This document shows, piece after piece, positions 43,701 through 51,711 of a stretch of 64,000 bases of DNA. Location: NCBI GenBank assembly GCA_035937155.1, contig DASYVJ010000109.1, forward strand, positions 1 through 64,000. Direction: 5' to 3'. Below the pieces are notes generated by a model. The model saw nothing but the letters and a program-made list of their open reading frames with translations. It had not been told where the DNA came from and did no database searches. The number at the start of each line of letters is the position of its first letter. Within the stretch, counting starts at the first letter, position 1. A program made the position numbers and the translations under genes. This DNA is from Palsa-870 sp035937155 (GTDB lineage: Bacteria; Chloroflexota; Dormibacteria; Dormibacterales; Dormibacteraceae).

Positions 43701-44097
43701 GCTGATCGAGGTGCAGGGTTTCGGCCAGCGTTACGTCGACGCCCAGGGGACAACCCTCGGCACGGTGGCGATCCGCGGCAACCAGATCTCGCGCTACATC
43801 ACCTTCAGCGTCCCTGCTTCGAGTCTTGGACACCCGGGCTCCGGCTGGGGCTTCAGTGTCGTGCTCACCGGACAAGATGGCTTCAGCCCCGATCAAGCGC
43901 GCGGCTTCGGCGCGACGCCTGGCGCATACAACTTCGGGGTTTGTGCAGCACCGAGCGCCAATCCGCACTGCACGGTCAACCCGGCGTCGGTACCTAAGGC
44001 GATGGACGTTGTCACCCCGACCGGCGTCCTGCAGAGCGACGAACTCGATTACACGCTGCACACCCCGGTGACGATCACCGACGTCGTGATCCCCTGA
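40777..44097 (+). CDS. Secreted GH15 glucodextranase/glucoamylase-like enzyme
   Basis: This 1106-residue enzyme removes glucose from the ends of alpha-glucans. After a signal peptide (~1-40) comes the GH15 N-terminal beta domain (~45-320), then the (alpha/alpha)6 barrel (~330-770). The general acid Glu is likely in FGPERWEEQGGYSPST and the base Glu in LWPVLSAERGEN. An immunoglobulin-like domain follows (~775-860, VTAPANQSAINGSPVTVTG), then a glucodextranase C-terminal domain (~868-1060, with FDVTDPTGDDNGPGNYAYPT). This order matches Arthrobacter glucodextranase. AGGAG lies 8 bases before the ATG, and a hairpin follows the stop. Confidence 0.92.
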   Translation: MRKLDRRHRARVLASILTATCLALAALIPVTGLGAPAPSLAPGGPGVLSHFDLARKDCLGTANNTTSKVWYTVAGGVLSDVYYPTVDNTNVETLQYIVTDGSSFTDLQSRDMSYSVRALDPSGMECQVTATAKSGAYTIVTDYFTDSARNTLLMRVQMHNATKGPLQLFVRFDPTVNGNGGGGSGNGGADSATVDTSTGHPVMVAYDTKTLTNAVNRDYAQPVFAALDGPIDQATSGFVGTPSDGLSQLDASHALTQVYSDAINGNVVQTGRVDLSNNQDGSITLALGFGADQASAVASAERSLHVELEALRNAYQRGWRTYDSHLAPPPRHLAGLTDARTRQLAAEYYLSANVVKASEDKTFPGAIVAGLASPWGQAVSAGDPNNTYFGSYREVFARDLYEAWTGLVADGDLATARAAVTFLFNRQQQPDGSMPRNSLINGKLAPDSFNTQLDECSYPILMAWTLRMTDRNLYLQHIRPAAYFVASHGPSFGPERWEEQGGYSPSTIAAEIAGLISAADIAHTNGDDVSARVFRGTADDWQRSIKGWTVTTNGPLSPNPYFIRLSKTGDPNAVISYNVGNGGPTLDQRSVIDAGFLELSRLGELAASDVAIQQSLPVVDATIKSTTPSGSGWHRYNGDGYGDGSSDGHPWAPSGQGTGHLWPVLSAERGENGLQTGNTATAVTLLDSMSMFASGVGLIPEQDWELPDLAASPYGTDPTVASIGFQNGHPAGSAAPLTWSAGSFVRLAADIRAGRPLDQPANTTARYITHQQGTTILTVTAPANQSAINGSPVTVTGTTAAGNKVSVAATNTDTGFTTATAEGVAAADGSFGISVAVTPGTTVITVVATAAGGGTAHTTRTVVWDFVPGTKIFDVTDPTGDDNGPGNYAYPTAADFHAGAFDITDFQVYDDSAGSGNIIFRLQTRDLSPTFGSPLGAQLVDVYVHDPTAAPANTSTAASFAQRNYQIAPAAAWSRLIEVQGFGQRYVDAQGTTLGTVAIRGNQISRYITFSVPASSLGHPGSGWGFSVVLTGQDGFSPDQARGFGATPGAYNFGVCAAPSANPHCTVNPASVPKAMDVVTPTGVLQSDELDYTLHTPVTITDVVIP

Positions 44098-44115
44098 CCG
44101 CGTCCGGTTGAATCG

Positions 44116-44146
44116 AAGGGCGAGCCGCCCCAGGTGGCTCGCCCTT
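44116..44146 (+). terminator. Hairpin terminator after the GH15 gene
   Basis: An 11-bp perfect stem (AAGGGCGAGCC with GGCTCGCCCTT) with a 9-base loop lies 18 bases after the stop. It separates the GH15 gene from the polyamine operon promoter. Confidence 0.75.
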
Positions 44147-44167
44147 AGCCGGAACGGAGCAGGGTTC

Positions 44168-44219
44168 TTGACATCTGGCTCCTTAAGCAGTATTTAGGCG
44201 TCTACAGTCCTACTTAAGT
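44168..44219 (+). promoter_or_regulatory. Promoter and paired CTTAAG boxes of the polyamine operon
   Basis: A perfect -35 box TTGACA (44168-44173) is followed after 17 bases by TATTTA (44191-44196) as a weak -10. Two CTTAAG palindromes lie at 44182-44187 and 44213-44218, 31 bases apart, or about three helical turns. One falls between the promoter boxes and the other just downstream, a typical layout for repression by a dimeric regulator. The XRE-cupin regulator at the end of the operon is the obvious candidate. Confidence 0.5.
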
Positions 44220-44238
44220 CGGGAGCAGAGGTAAAAGC

Positions 44239-45342
44239 ATCTCTGAGTACGATGTCGAGCTGCGCAAGGTCTCCAAGGCGTATGGCCGGATACGCGCTGT
44301 GGACCAGATCGACCTACGGGTGGCCAGGGGGCAGTTCTACGCGCTGCTCGGGCCAAGTGGGTGCGGAAAGACAACCACACTCAGGTTGCTCGCGGGGTTC
44401 GAGCAACCTGATTCCGGTCAGGTGATGATTGGCGGGCAGGATGTCGCCTCCCTGCCGCCGTACCGCCGCGACGTGAACACAGTCTTCCAGCACTACTCGC
44501 TCTTTCCGCACATGACGGTGGCTGAAAACGTGGCCTTTGGTCTGCAGCAACGGAAGGTTCCAGCCGATCAGATTCGTAGCCGGGTCGGTGAAGCGCTTGA
44601 CATGGTGCGTCTCAGCGATCGCGGACATCGCCGGCCCGCCGAGCTGAGTGGAGGCCAGCAGCAGCGCGTCGCGCTCGCCCGGGCACTCGTGAACCGCCCG
44701 ACCGTGCTACTGCTGGACGAGCCGCTGGGGGCTCTCGATCTAAAGCTTCGTAAAGAGATGCAGCTGGAGCTGAAGGAGCTCCAGCAGCAGGTGGGAATCA
44801 CATTCGTCTTCGTCACCCATGACCAGGAAGAAGCCCTGACGATGTCCGACCGCATGGCCGTGATGCACGACGGGCACATCGTGCAGGAGGGCGAGCCACG
44901 CGAGATATACGAGCATCCGGCCAGTCGCTTTGTCGCTGACTTCATCGGGCTGACCAATTTTCTGGATGGGGAGGTGGTCGAGCAGGAGGACGACCGCGTG
45001 CTCGTCAGAACGAAAGACGCTCTTGCCATCTGGTGCGTCACCCAGGTCCCGAGAGGCAAGGGCGCTCCCGTGACTGTCGCGGTCCGGCCGGAAAAGATCG
45101 AGATCTACCCAGGGCGGCGACCAGAGCTGATGAATTGCTGGCGCGGCCAGGTGCTCGCCGGCACATTCCTCGGCGAGCAGACCGAGTATCGCGTCCGTCT
45201 CGATGAGGGCCCCGAGGTGATCGTCCGACGTCAGAACCTGGGCCTCAACGGCAGCAATCCTGCCGCCGCCCCAGGTGCATTCGTCTACCTGGCCTGGACC
45301 CCGGAAGTGAGCCTGGTGCTGCCTCGAACACCGACAAATTAA
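44239..45342 (+). CDS. potA: Polyamine ABC transporter ATP-binding protein (PotA-like), non-canonical start
   Basis: The ATPase has Walker A LLGPSGCGKTTTL, signature LSGGQQQRVALARAL, Walker B VLLLDEPLGALD and a C-terminal TOBE domain with VAVRPEKIEIYPG. The conserved first strand (YDVELRKVSKAYGRIRAV) is encoded upstream of the first in-frame GTG at 44299. The frame has no ATG, GTG or TTG between its upstream stop at 44215 and 44299. An ATC at 44239 sits 7 bases after AGAGG, so I place the start there (367 residues). A CTG start or a base error is also possible. It is the first gene of potADBC. Confidence 0.85.
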   Translation: MSEYDVELRKVSKAYGRIRAVDQIDLRVARGQFYALLGPSGCGKTTTLRLLAGFEQPDSGQVMIGGQDVASLPPYRRDVNTVFQHYSLFPHMTVAENVAFGLQQRKVPADQIRSRVGEALDMVRLSDRGHRRPAELSGGQQQRVALARALVNRPTVLLLDEPLGALDLKLRKEMQLELKELQQQVGITFVFVTHDQEEALTMSDRMAVMHDGHIVQEGEPREIYEHPASRFVADFIGLTNFLDGEVVEQEDDRVLVRTKDALAIWCVTQVPRGKGAPVTVAVRPEKIEIYPGRRPELMNCWRGQVLAGTFLGEQTEYRVRLDEGPEVIVRRQNLGLNGSNPAAAPGAFVYLAWTPEVSLVLPRTPTN

Positions 45343-45355
45343 GGAGAAAGTGAGC

Positions 45356-46465
45356 ATGAGTCGACTCGACGCAACCGATCTGAGCCGGCGGGAATTCCTC
45401 GAGCTGTCGGCGCTGACCACCGGCGGACTGGTGCTCGCCGCTTGCGGCGCGAGTTCGCCAGGCACCGCATCTGCAACCCTCGGCCCGATCGAGTCCAACC
45501 TCAGCATCTACAACTGGGACCAGTACCTGAGCCCCGACACCCTAAAGCAGTTCCAAGCCAAGTACCCCAATCTCAAGGTCGATACCGCTACATACGCCAG
45601 CAACGAGGACATGCTGGCCAAGATCGAGGCCGGGGCCAAGGGCTACGACGTTGTCGTGCCGACCGGCTACATGGTCGAGATCATGATCCGGAAGAATCTG
45701 CTTCGAACCCTCGACTTCGGGCAGCTGCCGAACTTCAGCCATGTCGACTCGACATTCCGGAATCCGGGATACGACCCCAACAGCAAACACAGCGTGCCCA
45801 AGGACTGGGGTACGACCGGCTTCGGCTATCGCACCGACAAGCTACCGCCGATGAAGACCTGGAAGGAGTTCTTCAACAACGCAAGTCAGTTCAAAGGCAA
45901 GGTCAGCGTTCTGGACGGCGCCACCGAGGTCGTCGGCATGGCGCTCAAGTCCCATGGCTTCTCATACAACTCCGACAAGGACTCCGAGCTCTCCCAGGCG
46001 CGTGACACGCTGCTGAAGTTCAAGCCATTCGTAGCGAAGATCGCGTCATCGGGCTACAAGGAGGACCTCACGACTGGCAACCTCTGGATGGCTATGGGTT
46101 GGAATGGCGACTTCGAGGCGATCCAGGGCCAGACGCCTGCGCCTCCCGTGCAGTACGTCGTCCCGTCCGAAGGGGCGGAGCTCTGGGTCGACTGTTGGGC
46201 GATCCTGGCCAGTGCTCCGCATCCCGTGGCCGCGCACACATTCATCAACTTCCTGCTCGATCCCGCCGTGCAGGCCCAGGAGATCCAGCTCACCTATTAC
46301 GCCCAGGCTGAATCGGACGCACTCGCGAACATCCCCGCCGCGATCAAGAACGACCCGATCATCTACCCGCCCGCGTCCGTTCTCCAGCCGCTCGAGACAC
46401 GCAAGGCGACCCCGGCGGGCCAGAAGTCCCGCGACCAGATCTTCGCGGAGTTCAAGGCGGCTTAG
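45356..46465 (+). CDS. potD: Spermidine/putrescine-type ABC transporter substrate-binding protein (PotD-like)
   Basis: The 369-residue protein binds polyamines or related cations outside the membrane. The N-terminus has a twin-arginine-type SRREFLEL motif and a lipobox LAAC. The mature part starts with LSIYNWDQYLSPDTLKQF, the PotD/PotF pattern, and has YDVVVPTGYMVEIMIRKNLL. AAGGAG lies 9 bases before the ATG at 45356; an upstream GTG at 45350 is too close to this site. It is the second gene of the operon. Confidence 0.93.
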   Translation: MSRLDATDLSRREFLELSALTTGGLVLAACGASSPGTASATLGPIESNLSIYNWDQYLSPDTLKQFQAKYPNLKVDTATYASNEDMLAKIEAGAKGYDVVVPTGYMVEIMIRKNLLRTLDFGQLPNFSHVDSTFRNPGYDPNSKHSVPKDWGTTGFGYRTDKLPPMKTWKEFFNNASQFKGKVSVLDGATEVVGMALKSHGFSYNSDKDSELSQARDTLLKFKPFVAKIASSGYKEDLTTGNLWMAMGWNGDFEAIQGQTPAPPVQYVVPSEGAELWVDCWAILASAPHPVAAHTFINFLLDPAVQAQEIQLTYYAQAESDALANIPAAIKNDPIIYPPASVLQPLETRKATPAGQKSRDQIFAEFKAA

Positions 46466-46470
46466 CCGGC

Positions 46471-47349
46471 TTGATTCGTCGCCCCCTCAAGCTCGTGACC
46501 GCCGGCGCCGGCGGCGTTTTGCTGGCGCCGGCCGGCGTGTGGTACGCGGCTTTCTTCGTCGCGCCGCTCGGCTTCATTCTCGTGTTCAGCTTCCTCACCT
46601 CGGCCGACTACGGCGGAATCGAATACACCTTCAACCTCGGCAACTACCCGCAGCTGCTCACCCACCCGATCTATCTGCGCATCTTTCTCAACACGATGGG
46701 GATGGCGTTCAGCGGCACGCTTCTGTGCCTGCTGGTCGGTTTCCCACTCGCCTACTTCCTGGCGACACGTGCAGGGCGCTGGAAGAACCTGTTCCTCGTC
46801 ATGCTCATCGTTCCCTTCTGGACCAGCTTTCTGACCCGAACCTATGCATGGCTGATCCTGCTTAGCGACAACGGACCGCTGGCCCACGTGCTCCGGCAGG
46901 CGAACCTTCTGCACGGAGACCTGGGCTTTCTCTATACGTACAAGGCGGTGCTCATGGGCGTCGTCTACAACTACCTGCCACTGATGATCTTTCCTCTATA
47001 CGTCTCCCTCGAGCGTCTTGACAAGCGGCTGATCGAGGCGGCAAAGGATCTCGGCGCGGGGCGGCTACAGACCTTCTGGCGAATCACAGTGCCTCTCACC
47101 ACGCCCGGCATCCTCACGGGCTGCCTGCTGGTATTCATACCTCTCACCGGCGAGTACGTGATCCCAGCGATTCTCGGCGGCGCGAAGAGCTACATGATCG
47201 GCAACCTCATCGGAGACGAATTCGTGAGTGCGCACGACTGGGCCTTCGGCTCCGCCCTCGGCATGGCGGTCATCGTCCTTCTTATGTTCCTGATCGCCGT
47301 GTACTTCCGGGTGGCGCGGCGCGCTACCACTGCGGAGATGAGTCTGTAG
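46471..47349 (+). CDS. potB: Polyamine ABC transporter permease (PotB-like)
   Basis: This 292-residue permease has six or seven spans. It has FWTSFLTRTYAWLILLSDNGP, characteristic of PotB, and the ATPase contact loop EAAKDLGAGRLQTFWRITVPLTTPG. The start is a TTG six bases after the potD stop. It ends one base before the potC ATG. Confidence 0.93.
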   Translation: MIRRPLKLVTAGAGGVLLAPAGVWYAAFFVAPLGFILVFSFLTSADYGGIEYTFNLGNYPQLLTHPIYLRIFLNTMGMAFSGTLLCLLVGFPLAYFLATRAGRWKNLFLVMLIVPFWTSFLTRTYAWLILLSDNGPLAHVLRQANLLHGDLGFLYTYKAVLMGVVYNYLPLMIFPLYVSLERLDKRLIEAAKDLGAGRLQTFWRITVPLTTPGILTGCLLVFIPLTGEYVIPAILGGAKSYMIGNLIGDEFVSAHDWAFGSALGMAVIVLLMFLIAVYFRVARRATTAEMSL

Positions 47350-48246
47350 ATGGTGACGGCGCGCCCATTGCAGAAGAGCGGACCGGCTGACCGATCGGAA
47401 CGCATGGGCAGGCTGTTCGAGCCCGCTTTGCGCACGTGGACGGCCCTTGTTTACGCCTTCCTGTTCTTGCCCATCGTGCTGGTGGTCATTTTTTCCTTCA
47501 ACGCCTCCCGACTGGTCGCGGTCTGGAGCGGCTTCTCTTTCAAGTGGTACGGCACCGCCTGGACCGACCCCTCGATCCTGGATGCACTTCGCGTCAGCCT
47601 GACCGTCGCCCTGGTCAATGCGGTGCTGGCGACCGTGTTCGGCACGCTGGCCGCGATCGGAATGCAGCGAGTCGGGCGCCGGACGCGAACCGCTTTCGAG
47701 CTCATGGTCTACGGAACCATCGTCACGCCAGAGATCGTGATCGCGATCGCGTCACTTCTGTTCTTTGTGACCATCAACGTCGACCTCGGCATTCCCACGA
47801 TCGTGATCACCCACGTCGTCTACAACACGAGCATCGTGGCCCTTATCGTCCGTGCTCGACTGGTGGGCATGGACCGCACCCTCGACGAGGCTGCCGCAGA
47901 TCTTGGCGCGACCCCGCTGCAGACGCTGTGGCGGGTAACCATCCCGCTGCTGTATCCAGCGATCCTGGCTGGGGCGTTGCTGGCCTTCACGTTCTCCTTC
48001 GACGACTTCGTGCTGACCTTCTTCGTGTCCGGTGCCTCATCGACCACGCTGCCGCTGAGGATCTTTTCAATGCTGAGATTCGGCGTCTCGCCAGTGGTCA
48101 ACGCCATCGCCACCGTGATGCTCGTCGTCACGCTCACGTGCATCTTCACCGCGTCGCTGATCGTTCGGCGCCATGCACGGGGCGATGCGGAGGGCGGCCT
48201 ATTGCTGGCAGCCGCGCGTTCCGCCTCGCAACGGGAGGTTGCGTGA
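47350..48246 (+). CDS. potC: Polyamine ABC transporter permease (PotC-like)
   Basis: The 298-residue partner permease has YAFLFLPIVLVVIFSFNASR near the N-terminus, typical of PotC, and the contact loop EAAADLGATPLQTLWRVTIPLLYPA followed by FTFSFDDFVLTFFVSG. Its ATG follows the potB stop directly, and its end overlaps the regulator start (GTGA). Confidence 0.93.
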   Translation: MVTARPLQKSGPADRSERMGRLFEPALRTWTALVYAFLFLPIVLVVIFSFNASRLVAVWSGFSFKWYGTAWTDPSILDALRVSLTVALVNAVLATVFGTLAAIGMQRVGRRTRTAFELMVYGTIVTPEIVIAIASLLFFVTINVDLGIPTIVITHVVYNTSIVALIVRARLVGMDRTLDEAAADLGATPLQTLWRVTIPLLYPAILAGALLAFTFSFDDFVLTFFVSGASSTTLPLRIFSMLRFGVSPVVNAIATVMLVVTLTCIFTASLIVRRHARGDAEGGLLLAAARSASQREVA

Positions 48247-48791
48247 AGGATTCCCTTGGCGAACGGATTCGCTCGATGCGGGACTCGCGCGGTCAATCTT
48301 TGAAGCAGCTCGCCGAAGCCACTGGGCTCACACAGAGCTTCCTTTCGCAGGTCGAACGAGAGCTCACATCGCCGTCGGTGGCGTCGCTACGCAAGATTGC
48401 GGAGGCGCTGGGGACCTCTGTGGCTACTTTCTTTGCCGGTGGTTCGCCGAACGGCCGGCTGGTGCGCAAAGACGCTCGGCCGGTCCTTCTCCATCCGAAG
48501 CGGCGCTGGCGCGACTCGCTGCTCACTCCGAGCATGAGCGGCAAGCTGCAGGTCATCTGGTCCGAAATCGAGCCTGGCGGTGGCTCGGGCGACGAGCCCT
48601 ATTCGCATAACTCGGACGAGGAGTGCGTGGTCATTCTTCGAGGCAAGCTCGACTTCTGGGTCGGCGACGAGCACTACAAGCTGAACGCAGGCGATGCCCT
48701 GACTTTCGAGAGCCGCCTTCCGCACAAGAACCGCAACCCTGGCCCCGGCAAGACCCAGGTGCTCTGGGTCATGACGCCTCCCTCTTACTGA
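48243..48791 (+). CDS. XRE-family regulator with C-terminal cupin (PuuR-like)
   Basis: The 182-residue protein has an N-terminal XRE helix-turn-helix (SLKQLAEATGLTQSFLSQVERE) and a cupin domain (~105-180) with EPYSHNSDEECVVILRGKLDFWVG. This architecture is that of PuuR-like regulators, in which the cupin senses a small ligand. Position after potABCD suggests it represses polyamine uptake, perhaps at the CTTAAG boxes upstream of potA. The GTG overlaps the potC stop, and the stop overlaps the next ATG (TGATG). Confidence 0.9.
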   Translation: MKDSLGERIRSMRDSRGQSLKQLAEATGLTQSFLSQVERELTSPSVASLRKIAEALGTSVATFFAGGSPNGRLVRKDARPVLLHPKRRWRDSLLTPSMSGKLQVIWSEIEPGGGSGDEPYSHNSDEECVVILRGKLDFWVGDEHYKLNAGDALTFESRLPHKNRNPGPGKTQVLWVMTPPSY

Positions 48792-49924
48792 TGGCGGGGC
48801 GAGCGCTCGTCCTTGGCGGAGCCGGCGCGATGGGCCGCGAGGTCGTGCGGGACCTCGCTACGACCAGCGAATTCGACGAGATCATGGTCGCCGACCGGGA
48901 CCTGGTCGCGGCGGGGCAGGTGGTCGACGAGCTGCGCAACACGCGCCTTCGAGCGATCGCCGTCGACGTCACCGACTCACAAAAGGTAGAAGAGTTGCTC
49001 CGACGAACTGATGTGGTTGCAAACTGCACCACCTATCACCACGGCCTCGACCTGGTGCGCAGCGCCATCCGCTGCCGGCGGCCGTACGTCGATCTCGGCG
49101 GACTGTTCAACACTCCTCGGCAGCTCGAACTCGGCCCGGAAGCAGAACGGGCCGAGGTGCCGATCGTGCTCGGCTGCGGGGCGACGCCGGGAGTCACCAA
49201 CCTCATGGCGCGGGCGGCGTCGACCGGCATGGATTCGATCGAGCGGGTCGAGATCGCTTTCGGCAGCCTTCGGCCGCTGGCCGCCTCGCCCGGGTTGCTC
49301 GACACGATCCTTGAGGAGTTCAGCCCGACAACGTTGCGGTTTTACTACGAGGACGGTCAATTCGTGCAGGTCCCTCCATTCTCGGGCGCGCGCATGCTCG
49401 AGTTCCTGCCGCCGGTCGGTGCGTTGGAGACCTATTTCGTGCCTCATTCGGAGACGCACACGCTGCCGCGGTTCCTCACGCCACAACCGCACCACGTCGC
49501 GGTCCGCGGAAGCTGGCATCCGGACATCATGAAAGCGATGCGGATCTTTTTCGACTACGGGTTGACTGGGGAGGAGCCGTTTCCCGTTGACGGCACAGCT
49601 CTGAGTCCACGCGCATTCCTGCGCGCTCACCTGCTGCATACACCGCCGGCGCTGGACAGCCCAGTCGCGTTCTTTCTGCGGGTGGACGTAACCGGGGCGA
49701 AGGCCGGAGGCCGTGTCACCAACTCATACCAGTCGTCCCATCCGACCGAGTGGGGTTCCTCAGGAACTGCACGAATGACGGGCATTCCAACCTCGATCGC
49801 GTTGCAGGGACTCGCTCGTGGCGAAGTCGCACAGGTCGGCGTCTTGGGTCCGGAGGCGGCCTTCGATCCACGCCGTTTCTTCGACCAGCTGGTCCGGCGT
49901 GGCATCGCGGTGGCGCCTGCCTAA
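48791..49924 (+). CDS. Saccharopine dehydrogenase-family oxidoreductase
   Basis: The 377-residue enzyme has the NAD(P)-binding start ALVLGGAGAMGREVVRDL and the family block VVANCTTYHHGLDLVRSAI, then PYVDLGGLF and LGCGATPGVTNLMARAA. Relatives include saccharopine, carboxynorspermidine and homospermidine-type dehydrogenases, which join or split amino-linked chains. It overlaps the regulator of the polyamine operon by one base, so a role in polyamine or lysine-derived metabolism is likely. The exact reaction cannot be read from sequence. Confidence 0.85.
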   Translation: MAGRALVLGGAGAMGREVVRDLATTSEFDEIMVADRDLVAAGQVVDELRNTRLRAIAVDVTDSQKVEELLRRTDVVANCTTYHHGLDLVRSAIRCRRPYVDLGGLFNTPRQLELGPEAERAEVPIVLGCGATPGVTNLMARAASTGMDSIERVEIAFGSLRPLAASPGLLDTILEEFSPTTLRFYYEDGQFVQVPPFSGARMLEFLPPVGALETYFVPHSETHTLPRFLTPQPHHVAVRGSWHPDIMKAMRIFFDYGLTGEEPFPVDGTALSPRAFLRAHLLHTPPALDSPVAFFLRVDVTGAKAGGRVTNSYQSSHPTEWGSSGTARMTGIPTSIALQGLARGEVAQVGVLGPEAAFDPRRFFDQLVRRGIAVAPA

Positions 49925-49944
49925 CCTGGTCTCTGCGCGATGGA

Positions 49945-50907
49945 CTAAATCCAGCCTCGCCTTCGGAAGAGGTAGAGCTGTATTCCAGTGGCCACCACCA
50001 TGGTTCCGACGCCGATCACGAACGCGATCGTCGGCGGCTCCAGGACACCTGTCAGGTACGCGAAGTTCATCCCGTAGAAACCGGTCAGGAAGGTCAACGG
50101 CAGGAACAGGCTCGCGATTGCGGTGAGCGTCTTCATCGTCAGGTTGAGGCGGTTGGAAACGGTCGACAGGTAGACGTCCATTGAGCTCGTCAATAGGTCG
50201 CGCAAAGAATCGGCTGTCTCGTACTGGCGCACGATGTGGTCGTACACATCGCGGTAGTAGAGGGTCATGTCTTGTTGCTGGAGGTGGATCCCGTGAGTGA
50301 TCAGCTTTTGGAAGACATCACGCTGCGCGCCCAGAAACCGGCGAAGGTCAGTCACCGCATGTTTCAGGTGGTAGATCTTCTGGGGCGACTCGGGGTTGGC
50401 CTTGTCGGTGATGTCGTCCTCGAGAAGGTCAACGGCTTCATCCAGCCGTTCTAAAACTGGGAAGGTGGCGTCGACCAGAGCATCGATCACAAGATATGTC
50501 AGGTAGCCCGGCTGGCCTTTGGTCAGCTCCGGGTTCTTAGTGATTCGTGCTTGGAGCTCGCTTAGAACGGGTGCGGGTTCGATGTGGACGGTGATCAGGT
50601 AATGAGGACCTACATAGAGGTGGTGTTCTAGAAGCGTCACCTCATCGCCGCGCCAGTCCGCCTGGAAGATGACCGCGAAGTTGTAGCCGTCGTACTCATC
50701 TACCTTCGGCCGCTGGTTCTGATGCTGGATGTCCTCGATGGTGAGGGAGTGAAATTTGAAGGTTTCCTCGAGCAGGCGGTAGTCGTCCGCGTCCGGAGCC
50801 TCGATGTCAAGCCAAAACCCGTCTTCCGGAGCCGCGGCAAAACAGCGCTCGACCTCCGAAACCTCAGCCGAGGCGACCCGTCCGTTGGTGGATATCAGAG
50901 TTCTCAT
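49945..50907 (-). CDS. corA: CorA-family magnesium/cobalt transporter
   Basis: This 320-residue channel admits Mg2+ (and Co2+/Ni2+) as a pentamer. The cytoplasmic domain fills ~1-255; two C-terminal spans follow, with the GMN signature in FLTGFYGMNFAYL. The C-terminus ends in basic residues (LYLFRRRGWI), as usual. It lies in its own minus-strand unit, downstream of the anti-sigma gene by 54 bases. Confidence 0.93.
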   Translation of the reverse strand: MRTLISTNGRVASAEVSEVERCFAAAPEDGFWLDIEAPDADDYRLLEETFKFHSLTIEDIQHQNQRPKVDEYDGYNFAVIFQADWRGDEVTLLEHHLYVGPHYLITVHIEPAPVLSELQARITKNPELTKGQPGYLTYLVIDALVDATFPVLERLDEAVDLLEDDITDKANPESPQKIYHLKHAVTDLRRFLGAQRDVFQKLITHGIHLQQQDMTLYYRDVYDHIVRQYETADSLRDLLTSSMDVYLSTVSNRLNLTMKTLTAIASLFLPLTFLTGFYGMNFAYLTGVLEPPTIAFVIGVGTMVVATGIQLYLFRRRGWI

Positions 50908-50961
50908 TCCGAACCCATGCTAAGTGGCGGCGCCGCCGGCTGCGGGAGCGTAAGGTGCGCG

Positions 50962-51711
50962 TCACGTCAAGGTCCCGTAGAGCTCAGGCTGCTGGGTTGG
51001 CGCCAGAGTGCCGGCGGGACCCACCTCGCTCGTGATCGCCATCTGCGTGTAGCCCGCGAGCGACTTGCCTACAAGCACAAACTTGCTCCCATTGCTGTCG
51101 GGTACGAACACACCTGCAGGGTCTGCGCGACCGCCGGCGGTGATCAGCCACACCTCGTATACCCTTCCGGAATTCAGTTGGGGAAGTCCGCTGAAATCGA
51201 CCAGCACGACCCCATCGCTCTTCAAATCGATAACGCTCGCCTTCGCGCCGGCGAGGGCCTGATGACCAACAAGCGACGAGCGCACGACCTGCGCTGGCAC
51301 CGGAACGCCACGGCTCAACACGTCACCTGCCACTACGCCAACCACGAGCGCGAGCACAACCGCAGCGGCCGCGGCATATATGGGCAAGGTGCCGCGAGGG
51401 GTGAGAGAAGGGGTTCTCGTCCGCTGCAGTCGCCGGCCCTCATCAATCCGAACTCGTGCACGCTCGGGAGCTGTCGAGGCACCGCGGGCGGCCGCTGCTG
51501 CGACGAGAACACGCTCGCGTAGTCCGGCGGGCGGGGTGATTTCCTCCACGCCGAGGGGCAGCACACCAACAGTTCGCTGCAGGCGCAATACAGACTCGCG
51601 ACAGGTTGGGCACCCTTCGACGTGGGTGCGAACGCTTTCGGCTTCTCCGGCGTCCAAAGCGCCCAGCACCCAGGCTGCGACCGAGCTCTCGAGCTCTTCG
51701 TGCTCAGACAT
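50962..51711 (-). CDS. RskA-type anti-sigma factor
   Basis: The 249-residue protein holds its sigma factor inactive at the membrane. The N-terminal zinc-type motif is HVEGCPTC (HxxxCxxC, ~residues 32-39) followed by the sigma-binding helix. One membrane span lies at ~115-138 (LPIYAAAAAVVLALVVGVVA). The extracytoplasmic part (~150-249) is an anti-sigma-K domain with GRVYEVWLITAGGRADPAG. It overlaps the sigma gene by 8 bases. Release would come from regulated proteolysis, as in the SigK/RskA pair. Confidence 0.9.
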   Translation of the reverse strand: MSEHEELESSVAAWVLGALDAGEAESVRTHVEGCPTCRESVLRLQRTVGVLPLGVEEITPPAGLRERVLVAAAAARGASTAPERARVRIDEGRRLQRTRTPSLTPRGTLPIYAAAAAVVLALVVGVVAGDVLSRGVPVPAQVVRSSLVGHQALAGAKASVIDLKSDGVVLVDFSGLPQLNSGRVYEVWLITAGGRADPAGVFVPDSNGSKFVLVGKSLAGYTQMAITSEVGPAGTLAPTQQPELYGTLT

